The translations under genes and the position numbers were made by a program. From Chloroflexota bacterium (GTDB taxonomy: Bacteria; Chloroflexota; Dehalococcoidia; GIF9; UBA5629), in contig JAPLHJ010000163.1 in NCBI GenBank assembly GCA_026389675.1, positions 1 through 7,779 on the forward strand: a stretch of 7,779 bases of DNA. Reading direction: 5' to 3'. Shown piece by piece: positions 1-5,369 of the stretch. How positions within the stretch are numbered: the stretch's first letter is position 1; each line of letters opens with the position of its first letter. The notes below the pieces were generated by a model. The model did no database searches. It was not told the origin of the DNA and saw only the letters and a program-made list of their open reading frames with translations.

Positions 1-840
1 CAGGTGATCGTGCAGACGCCCGTCTATTACCCTTTCTTCGACGCCATCAAGTTAAACGGGCGGGAGATTCTGGAGAATCCGTTGCGGCGGGAGAGCAGCG
101 GATATTACATGGACCTGGCCGGGCTGGAGGCGAAGATAACCCCGCGCACCAAAATGATCATTCTCTGTAACCCGCATAACCCCATCAGCCGTGTGTGGCA
201 AGAGGAAGAACTCAGGCAACTGGGACGTCTGTGCCTGAGCAAAAACATCCTGGTGGTGGCAGACGAGATACACGGCGACATTATATACAGCGGATATAAA
301 CACGTGCCCTTCGCCATGCTTTCGGAGGAGTTTGCAGCCAATTCGGTGACCTGCACGGCGGCCAGCAAAACCTTCAACCTGCCCGGCCTGCAGACCTCTA
401 ACATTATTATTCCCAATCCTGAGCTGCGTACAAAGTTCAAGGACAACCTGCACAGTTGCGGTTTCCCTTCACCCGGCATGTTCGGGCTGGCCGCCACCGG
501 GGCCGCCTACCGCTTCGGCGAACCCTGGCTTTCCGGGTTGCTCGAGTACCTTGAGGGCAATATAGCCTATCTGATGGCATTCGCTGCCCAAAACCTGCGC
601 GGCCTGTGGGTGTCTCCGCCGCAGGGCACCTACCTGCTCTGGCTGGATTTCCGCGGCTGCGGACTGCCGCCCGGGAAGCTTGGCAACTTTGTGCGGGAGG
701 ACGCAAAAGTGGCACTGGAGCCGGGATTTATCTTCGGCAGTGGCGGGGACGGCTTCGAGCGGATGAATATCGCCTGCCCGAGGTCACAACTGACAGAGGC
801 AATGGAGCGTATCGCGAAAGCCGTAAGCTCGCTGCGTTAG
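1..840 (+). CDS. MalY/PatB-family PLP aminotransferase / cystathionine beta-lyase, C-terminal part (5' end outside window)
   Basis: Fold-type I PLP enzyme of the MalY/PatB group, which usually cleaves C-S bonds of cystathionine or cysteine (beta-lyase) or transaminates. The frame is open to the first base, so the gene begins upstream; the GTG at 4 lies inside the conserved QTPVYYPFF segment and is not the start. Numbering from that codon: the NPHNP cofactor-loop motif is at 56-60, DEIHGDI with the pyridine-N-binding Asp is at 87-93, the Schiff-base Lys122 is in SKTFNLPGLQ, and the substrate-carboxylate Arg is probably R260 in NIACPR. About 110 N-terminal residues are missing compared with a usual length near 390. 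Where most relatives have Gly after NPHNPx, this protein has Ser62 (NPHNPISRVW). It lies 16 nt before the fumarase alpha gene and may share its transcript, although the pathways do not obviously connect. The family call is firm; the exact substrate is not determined. Confidence 0.9.
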   Translation, partial: QVIVQTPVYYPFFDAIKLNGREILENPLRRESSGYYMDLAGLEAKITPRTKMIILCNPHNPISRVWQEEELRQLGRLCLSKNILVVADEIHGDIIYSGYKHVPFAMLSEEFAANSVTCTAASKTFNLPGLQTSNIIIPNPELRTKFKDNLHSCGFPSPGMFGLAATGAAYRFGEPWLSGLLEYLEGNIAYLMAFAAQNLRGLWVSPPQGTYLLWLDFRGCGLPPGKLGNFVREDAKVALEPGFIFGSGGDGFERMNIACPRSQLTEAMERIAKAVSSLR

Positions 841-843
841 GAA

Positions 844-849
844 AGGGAG
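844..849 (+). promoter_or_regulatory. Ribosome binding site deciding the TTG start of fumarase alpha
   Basis: The sequence AGGGAG lies seven bases before a TTG at 857. No ATG or GTG lies in frame near the expected N-terminus, and the protein has normal family length from TTG, so this site supports the rare start codon. Confidence 0.6.
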
Positions 850-856
850 CAATAAA

Positions 857-1702
857 TTGAGAACCATTGAAACCAAGGAAATAGTTGATGCTGTATCCAG
901 ATTGTCGCAGGAGGCCAATTTCTTTTTGCCGGAGGATGTTCTTGATGCGCTTAAACAGGCCTGTATAGCTGAGATTTCGCCGATAGGCCGTCAAACGCTA
1001 AATCAAATTATCGAGAATGCAATTCTGGCCAAAGAAGAACAGATTGCCATTTGCCAGGATTGTGGAACGGCCGTGATATACCTGGAAGTCGGTCAGGATG
1101 TCCATATCATCGGCGGCGATCTCTATGCAGCGGTAAATGAAGGGGTACGCCAGGGATATGCAAACGGATATTTACGCAAGTCAATGGTCCGGCAGCCCTT
1201 TTCCGCCCGTATTAATACCCGGGATAATACACCGGCGATTATACATACCGATATCGTCCCCGGTGACAGACTGAAGATAGTCGTGATGCCCAAGGGTGGC
1301 GGCAGTGAAAATATGAGCCGGCTTTTCATGCTGACTCCCTCTGATGGGCAGAAGGGTATCATTGATGCTGTTATACGGGCGGTCGACGAGGCGGGCAGCA
1401 ATCCCTGCCCTCCGGTGATTGTTGGAGTGGGGATCGGTGGCACCGCTGAAAAAGCCATGGAAATCGCCAAAAAAGCTTTGCTGCGTAGCGTCGGAGCTCC
1501 AAACCCTGACGCCGAAGTTAATGCGCTGGAAAAAGAATTGCTAAAACGTGTAAATGCCCTGGGTATTGGCCCACAAGGTTTCGGAGGCAAAATTACCGCG
1601 CTGGCCGTGCATATTGAAACCTTCCCTGCTCATATAGCCAGTATGCCGCTTGCCGTAAATTTACAGTGTCATGTAGCACGGCATAAGGAAATAGTGCTGT
1701 GA
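857..1702 (+). CDS. Class I fumarate hydratase (fumarase/tartrate dehydratase type), alpha subunit
   Basis: Larger subunit of a two-subunit, [4Fe-4S]-dependent hydro-lyase that interconverts fumarate and malate in the cytoplasm; tartrate dehydratase alpha (TtdA) is the close alternative. The 281 residues match the usual N-terminal class I domain. The three cluster ligands expected for the family are visible: Cys69 in CQDCGT, Cys184 in NPCPP and Cys271 in LQCHVARH. Other family landmarks are RxNTRDNTPAIIHT (118-131), the glycine-rich PKGGGSEN (145-152), GVGIGGTAEKA (190-200) and GPQGFGGK (238-245). The TTG start is supported by AGGGAG seven bases upstream. The beta subunit follows in the same frame 48 nt later, the usual alpha-beta order in anaerobes. 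An O2-labile enzyme of this type fits a strict anaerobe, either in an incomplete TCA cycle or in fumarate/malate exchange. The fumarase assignment is better than tartrate dehydratase on general grounds only. Confidence 0.92.
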   Translation: MRTIETKEIVDAVSRLSQEANFFLPEDVLDALKQACIAEISPIGRQTLNQIIENAILAKEEQIAICQDCGTAVIYLEVGQDVHIIGGDLYAAVNEGVRQGYANGYLRKSMVRQPFSARINTRDNTPAIIHTDIVPGDRLKIVVMPKGGGSENMSRLFMLTPSDGQKGIIDAVIRAVDEAGSNPCPPVIVGVGIGGTAEKAMEIAKKALLRSVGAPNPDAEVNALEKELLKRVNALGIGPQGFGGKITALAVHIETFPAHIASMPLAVNLQCHVARHKEIVL

Positions 1703-1740
1703 TCATGAAAAAACTCACTCTTAATGATTGTCACGGGATC

Positions 1741-1744
1741 GGAG
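1741..1744 (+). promoter_or_regulatory. Shine-Dalgarno GGAG favouring the ATG at 1751 for fumarase beta
   Basis: GGAG ends six bases before the ATG at 1751. It abuts the in-frame ATG at 1745 too closely to serve it, and the in-frame ATG at 1724 has no purine-rich sequence at the right distance. Confidence 0.5.
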
Positions 1745-1750
1745 ATGTCG

Positions 1751-2314
1751 ATGAAAAAGTGGGATATAACAACCCCTCTTGATGAAAAAACTATCGAAAA
1801 GCTTAAAGCCGGAGACCAGGTGCTTATTACCGGTACTATCTACTCAGCTCGAGATGCAGCACATAAGCGGCTGGTCGAGGCTTTGGACAAGGGCGAGGAA
1901 TTGCCCTTTGAGATCAGGAATCAAATCATTTATTACATGGGGCCCGCGCCGGCCAGGCCCGGATGGTCCATCGGCTCGGCCGGGCCTACGACCAGCGGAC
2001 GGATGGACTCTTATGCCCCTCGCCTGATGGCTGAAGGGTTGAAAGGCATGATAGGGAAGGGCAATCGCAACCAAGCGGTCAACGATGCTATGAAAAAATA
2101 CGGGGCAGTATACCTTGCTGCTATCGGTGGCGCTGGGGCGTTGATTGCCAGGAGCATCAAAAAAGCCGAGGTCATTGCCTATGAAGATCTGGGCGCCGAG
2201 GCAATCCGCGTCCTTCAAGTAGAGAATTTTCCGGCCACGGTAATAACTGACGTTTATGGCGGAGACCTGTACGAACAGGGCAGGGAAAAATACGGCACAT
2301 CTGCGGTAAGCTGA
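1751..2314 (+). CDS. Class I fumarate hydratase (fumarase/tartrate dehydratase type), beta subunit
   Basis: Smaller subunit of the class I fumarase, corresponding to the C-terminal domain of single-chain enzymes. It forms the active site together with the alpha subunit. From the ATG at 1751 the protein has 187 residues and starts, as is usual, just before ITTPL (6-10). Family motifs are GTIYSARDAAHKRL (28-41) with His38, GPTTSGRMD (78-86), the phosphate-loop-like IGKG (101-104), AIGGAGAL (124-131) and the C-terminal VYGGDLY segment (168-174). In-frame ATGs at 1724 and 1745 would add 9 or 2 residues; the GGAG spacing and family alignment favour 1751. It converges on the CooS-like gene with only 11 nt between the two stop codons and no room for an ordinary terminator, so the opposing transcripts probably overlap. 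Confidence 0.9.
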   Translation: MKKWDITTPLDEKTIEKLKAGDQVLITGTIYSARDAAHKRLVEALDKGEELPFEIRNQIIYYMGPAPARPGWSIGSAGPTTSGRMDSYAPRLMAEGLKGMIGKGNRNQAVNDAMKKYGAVYLAAIGGAGALIARSIKKAEVIAYEDLGAEAIRVLQVENFPATVITDVYGGDLYEQGREKYGTSAVS

Positions 2315-2325
2315 CTCTATATAAA

Positions 2326-4230
2326 TCAGATCCCCAGCCTCTTCCTCCGCTCCTCAATGGCTGCAGCGATGCCGTCCACGGCCTTGACAGCATCCTTTTC
2401 CACGCTGAGCAGTCCGCCTGTCACACCCGGCAGATCCTCGGTGAGCAGCTTGACTAATTGCGGGCCGCCCGTGACGGTGGGGACGGGGTTGACGTAGGTG
2501 TACAGGCCGAAGGCCAGCGCGAAGATGGCATCAATGGTAGCCTTCTGCTCCATGTATTCCGGTGCTACCGCCGCCACCGGCAAATCGGTGACGGGCACGT
2601 CGCCCAGTTCTTTGGAGATGGCGGCCAGCAAATCGGCCAGCCTGCCGGTATCGGTGCACGTGCCGAAGCTCAAAACCGGCGGTATGCCGAGCGCCCGGCA
2701 AAGGCCTTTGAGACCGGGGCCGGCCAGGTCACTGGCTTCGGGCGAACACAGCCTGGCTACCTGCATGGCGGCGTTGCCGCAGCCCATCGAGAGCACCAGT
2801 ATATCCCGTTGGATAAGCTCTTTGGCCACAGCCACGCTGTGGCTGTCGTTGCCATGGTCGCGCAGTGTGGTGCAGGATACCAGCCCGGCCACGCCGCGGA
2901 TGGCGCCTTTCTTGATTGCATCCAACAGGGGTGTGAGCGTGCCGCCCAGAGCCTCCAGTATGCTCTCGGTGGAGAAACCGACCACAGCTTCTGTCACTGG
3001 CAGCCCGGTGATGGGCTCAACAGTTGTGCTGCGCTGCTTATAGTTCGCGATGGCCATATTTAACAGGTCGCCCGCCTGCTTCCTGGCTTTTTCAGGAAGG
3101 TAATTAATGCGGTCGCCGACACCCTCGAAAGCGACCAGTTCGCTTACGGGAATGAGCTTGAATTTATATCTCTCGGCATAGGCCGGGTCGACCGGCATGG
3201 AGCAATTCATGTCGCAGGCAAAGAGGTCAACGCATCCCGATGCCAGCACGGCCTCCTGCGATATCCAGTTGCCGGTAAAACCCCAGAAAGCATCGTCCAT
3301 CTGCCAGCGCTGTATCATCTCCTGACCGGCCTCGATATTGGCGATAACGCGTAGCCCTTTAGCTCCGGCAGCCTTAGCTTTATCCTGCCACTCAGGGGTG
3401 CGCGCAAGCTGCACCATGGCAAAGCCGAGGAAGGGTTCATGGCCGTTGGGCAGGGCATTAATGTAATTGGAGTCGAGCACGCCCAGGTCGACGCGCATAT
3501 TGTGCGGGCGGGGTATGCCGAACATGATGTCCTGGCAATATTCGTTGATTATCTGGCTCTGGTAGGCCGTGGCAATCCCCAGCCTCATGGCCTTGAGAGC
3601 CAGGCTCTGGTAATAGCCGTCCACGTTGGTAAGGCAGGAACTGGTGGAGAACATCATCTCGCCATAGATGCCGCCGGGAAAGATTCCCAGCTTCCGCCAG
3701 GTGTCCTTGCGCTCTTTAGGCGCAAGCGCTTCCACGATATGGCTGGGCTGATCGTACTTGCGGTTGAAATCCTCCTCCACAAATTTGCACAACCTTAAAG
3801 CCATACGTTTATATGAACCTGTGACACTGATGCCCAACCGTTTGGCGAACGATTTGAGCTTCTTGCCCTCGCTTATCTCAAAGGGTGTCTGGCCGCGCGC
3901 CGTGGCCTTGAGCGTTTTCAATGTCTGCTCGGTGTGGTAATGATAAGTGGATGCGCCCATAACGTTGCGCAGCAACATCATGCGCATGGCCATGCCATCG
4001 GCGGTGATGCCGCAGACTCCGCGCTTATCCTTGGAGGCGTCGGCGCGGCAGGGGCCGTTAGAACAGAGGTCACAGCGTTTGCCTTCCTGGCAGAAGGGAC
4101 AGCGCTGGTCGGGGCTGCTGCCCAAACCCTGCGCCTCGTAGCGGTCCCAGATATTGGTCATGCCGTCCTTCTTTATACGGTCATAGACGGTGCGGACCGA
4201 ACTGTGGTATGAGATGCGTTCCCCTTCCAT
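2326..4230 (-). CDS. cooS: Deviant CooS: CODH-scaffold hybrid-cluster protein (annotated as anaerobic CO dehydrogenase catalytic subunit)
   Basis: This 634-residue protein has the length and order of Ni-containing CO dehydrogenase catalytic subunits. An N-terminal Fe-S segment carries Cys44, 47, 53, 56, 61 and 73. Compared, from memory, with CODH-II of Carboxydothermus hydrogenoformans, the active-site ligands His261, Cys333, Cys446, Cys476 and Cys526 correspond to His264 (NGHEP), Cys343 (NCSMP), Cys453 (VSCTT), Cys484 (MGCGN) and Cys525 (GTCTD); Lys563 is also kept. The ligand Cys295 of GICCTGNE is replaced: this protein reads ANIEAGQE, with Glu300 at that position. The proton-relay His93 aligns with Tyr96. 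True CO oxidation is therefore unlikely; CooS-V, a characterised deviant, holds an Fe-S-O hybrid cluster and slowly turns over hydroxylamine. AAGGAGGT lies seven bases before the ATG. It is the last gene of a three-gene operon with two Cys-rich proteins. Family membership is certain; the reaction is inferred. Confidence 0.93.
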   Translation of the reverse strand: MEGERISYHSSVRTVYDRIKKDGMTNIWDRYEAQGLGSSPDQRCPFCQEGKRCDLCSNGPCRADASKDKRGVCGITADGMAMRMMLLRNVMGASTYHYHTEQTLKTLKATARGQTPFEISEGKKLKSFAKRLGISVTGSYKRMALRLCKFVEEDFNRKYDQPSHIVEALAPKERKDTWRKLGIFPGGIYGEMMFSTSSCLTNVDGYYQSLALKAMRLGIATAYQSQIINEYCQDIMFGIPRPHNMRVDLGVLDSNYINALPNGHEPFLGFAMVQLARTPEWQDKAKAAGAKGLRVIANIEAGQEMIQRWQMDDAFWGFTGNWISQEAVLASGCVDLFACDMNCSMPVDPAYAERYKFKLIPVSELVAFEGVGDRINYLPEKARKQAGDLLNMAIANYKQRSTTVEPITGLPVTEAVVGFSTESILEALGGTLTPLLDAIKKGAIRGVAGLVSCTTLRDHGNDSHSVAVAKELIQRDILVLSMGCGNAAMQVARLCSPEASDLAGPGLKGLCRALGIPPVLSFGTCTDTGRLADLLAAISKELGDVPVTDLPVAAVAPEYMEQKATIDAIFALAFGLYTYVNPVPTVTGGPQLVKLLTEDLPGVTGGLLSVEKDAVKAVDGIAAAIEERRKRLGI

Positions 4231-4237
4231 TGCCTAA

Positions 4238-4245
4238 ACCTCCTT
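4238..4245 (-). promoter_or_regulatory. Consensus Shine-Dalgarno for the CooS-like gene
   Basis: AAGGAGGT on the minus strand, seven bases before the ATG at 4230. This is a full anti-SD match, suggesting efficient translation, and it fixes the start. Confidence 0.7.
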
Positions 4246-4248
4246 AAA

Positions 4249-5034
4249 TCAACATTTGACCTCGCCCCTCGTGGTCAGGATGACCTCCTTGAAGGGGATG
4301 TCCTTATTGCTGGATAGAATAGCCTGCATGGCCATACGGGTCAAGCCCGCGCAGCAGGGCACTTCCATGCGCAGGACGGTCATGCTTCTAACATCTGACT
4401 GTCTTAATATCTCGGTGAGCTTGGACAGGTGAGCCTCGTAATTATCCAGCTTGGGACAGGCCACCAGCAGCGCACGGTTTTTCAGGAAATTAATGTGAAA
4501 TGTCCCGCTGGCGAAGGCAGTGCAGTCGGCCGCCAGAAGAACGTCCGCGCCCTGCAGGAAGGGTGCTTTGGGCGGCACCAGGGTAAGCTGAACCGGCCAG
4601 TGGGCCAGTTCTGACGGCTGACTTACGGGCGGCGTGGCAGAGTCTTCTTTTGAAGTAGACTTGAATTGCGCCACCGTGGAAGACGGGCAGCCGCACGGTA
4701 AAGAGTCCTTCTTTTCAAATTGAAGGACGGTAGCCGAAGGGCAGCCGCAGGCTTTGTCCGGTGTCATAGCAGATTGGCTGGCCAGGTGCTTTTCCACGGC
4801 TTTCTCATCGAAGGGTTCCCCCTCCCTTTCGATAATGGAAATTGCGTCCTGCGGGCATTCACCCAGGCAGGCGCCCAGGCTATCGCAGTATTTATCCGAA
4901 ACCAGGCGTGCCTTGCCGTCTACTATCTGCAGCGCCCCCTCGGCGCAGGACATTATGCACAGACCGCAGCCGTCGCATTTATCCTCATCGATTTGAACTA
5001 TCCTGCGTTTGACCTTCACCTCAATCTTACCCAT
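4249..5034 (-). CDS. Ferredoxin-domain Fe-S protein with duplicated CGCPS motif, partner of the CooS-like protein
   Basis: A 261-residue cytoplasmic protein. Residues 11-70 form a ferredoxin-like domain: CX2CX2CX3C at Cys20/23/26/30, then Cys50, Cys56 and Cys60-Pro, where Leu53 stands at the second Cys of the other motif. Residues 96-124 hold two copies of an 11-residue motif (CGCPSATVLQF and CGCPSSTVAQF) spaced 18 residues apart. Residues about 150-261 form a separate C-terminal domain with Cys171 in LAADCTAF, Cys193 in VACPK, the pair Cys227-Cys228 in VPCCAG, and a terminal Cys261. It likely passes electrons to the CooS-like enzyme 18 nt downstream. From memory, proteins of this layout often sit next to hybrid cluster protein (hcp) genes, which fits a non-CODH role for the neighbour. 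The start was chosen at ATG 5034 because AGGAGGT lies six bases upstream; a longer reading from 5088 would run back through the ribosome site into the preceding gene. Confidence 0.85.
   Translation of the reverse strand: MGKIEVKVKRRIVQIDEDKCDGCGLCIMSCAEGALQIVDGKARLVSDKYCDSLGACLGECPQDAISIIEREGEPFDEKAVEKHLASQSAMTPDKACGCPSATVLQFEKKDSLPCGCPSSTVAQFKSTSKEDSATPPVSQPSELAHWPVQLTLVPPKAPFLQGADVLLAADCTAFASGTFHINFLKNRALLVACPKLDNYEAHLSKLTEILRQSDVRSMTVLRMEVPCCAGLTRMAMQAILSSNKDIPFKEVILTTRGEVKC
4663..4749 (-). repeat. Intragenic tandem repeat coding for two CGCPSxTVxQF motifs
   Basis: Two 33-base units with a 54-base period lie inside the Fe-S protein gene and encode near-identical Cys-Gly-Cys-Pro motifs (residues 96-106 and 114-124). 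The 11 bases GGGCAGCCGCA (plus-strand reading) are identical in both, at 4685-4695 and 4739-4749. Confidence 0.75.
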
Positions 5035-5040
5035 TGCCGG

Positions 5041-5047
5041 ACCTCCT
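5041..5047 (-). promoter_or_regulatory. Shine-Dalgarno deciding the start of the Fe-S protein
   Basis: AGGAGGT on the minus strand, six bases before the ATG at 5034. It lies between the stop codon of the zinc-ribbon gene and this start, so it selects 5034 over more upstream codons. Confidence 0.7.
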
Positions 5048-5053
5048 CTGATT

Positions 5054-5284
5054 TTATTTCTTGAGTTTCTTATACATATCCGTGCCAAGGCACTGTTCGG
5101 CGTACTGGCAATATTCCGCGCAGGAGTTGATATTGTTGAAAACAGGTTGCCCGCAGGACGGGCAATCCACCTTCATATCGACGGAAAACAACTCCACCTC
5201 ACCGCCGCAGCGCGGGCATCTACTGATTTTTATGGACGGTGTGCCGCCGCCGAACGAACCGGGGCACTTAAATGGACTAATCAC
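5054..5284 (-). CDS. Small Cys-rich zinc-ribbon protein, first gene of the CooS-like operon
   Basis: A 76-residue protein with eight cysteines. CPRC (23-26) and CPSC (41-44) make a classical zinc-ribbon pair on a predicted beta hairpin. A further set, Cys7 in the N-terminal CPGSF and Cys55, Cys59 and Cys65 in SCAEYCQYAEQCLG, could bind a second metal or Fe-S cluster. There is no signal peptide or membrane segment, and the C-terminus is basic (YKKLKK). The start is GTG: an in-frame TGA lies immediately before it, and any later start would lose the CPGSF motif. No Shine-Dalgarno precedes it, but a TATAAT box ends six bases upstream, so the message is probably leaderless. From memory, similar small proteins recur beside Fe-S and hybrid-cluster genes and are sometimes auto-named phosphohydrolase; I see no HD motif here. 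The Fe-S protein starts 19 nt downstream. The function is unknown; a regulatory or metal-delivery role for the operon is conjecture. Confidence 0.75.
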   Translation of the reverse strand: MISPFKCPGSFGGGTPSIKISRCPRCGGEVELFSVDMKVDCPSCGQPVFNNINSCAEYCQYAEQCLGTDMYKKLKK

Positions 5285-5290
5285 TCAGTA

Positions 5291-5296
5291 ATTATA
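5291..5296 (-). promoter_or_regulatory. -10 box of a probable leaderless promoter for the CooS-like operon
   Basis: An exact TATAAT on the minus strand, six bases before the GTG at 5284. If transcription starts at the G of GTG, the box occupies -12 to -7. No convincing -35 hexamer is present 16-18 bases upstream, as expected of an activator-dependent promoter. Confidence 0.5.
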
Positions 5297-5316
5297 GGAA
5301 TGAAGCAGCCTGTCTG

Positions 5317-5334
5317 CCATGATTTATGTCACAA
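5317..5334 (-). promoter_or_regulatory. CRP/FNR-family-like operator, imperfect
   Basis: On the minus strand this reads TTGTGA-N6-TCATGG: a full left half-site of the TTGTGA-N6-TCACAA type and a right half matching three of six positions. Its centre (5325.5) is at -41.5 relative to the GTG at 5284, the standard class II activator position. CRP/FNR-family regulators such as HcpR, which controls hybrid cluster protein genes, use this type of site. The regulator itself is not in the window, and the weak right half keeps confidence low. Confidence 0.35.
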
Positions 5335-5369
5335 GGTCATCAGCGTATGCCGACCGGGCTGCAGGAGGG

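Noticed and set aside
2300..2340. Bidirectional terminator between the convergent fumarase beta and CooS-like genes
   Set aside because: Only 11 A+T-rich bases separate the stops, and no GC-rich inverted repeat with a T run is visible.
2458..3063. Plus-strand open frame of 201 codons inside the CooS-like gene
   Set aside because: It is antisense to well-conserved cluster-binding motifs and is low-complexity Ala/Gly-rich, which is typical of a shadow frame.
2326..4230. Plain annotation as a functional Ni-dependent CO dehydrogenase of the Wood-Ljungdahl pathway
   Set aside because: The Cys295-equivalent ligand is Glu, the His93 equivalent is probably Tyr, and no cooC, cooF or acs genes are nearby. 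The family name is kept but the activity is doubted.
5035..5088. N-terminal extension of the Fe-S protein to a start at 5088
   Set aside because: It would overlap the end of the zinc-ribbon gene and contain the AGGAGGT ribosome site; the ATG at 5034 is properly spaced.
5335..5369. Rho-independent terminator after the M20 gene
   Set aside because: The GC-rich stretch near 5350-5365 forms only a short imperfect stem with no T tract, so readthrough into the CooS-like operon is possible.
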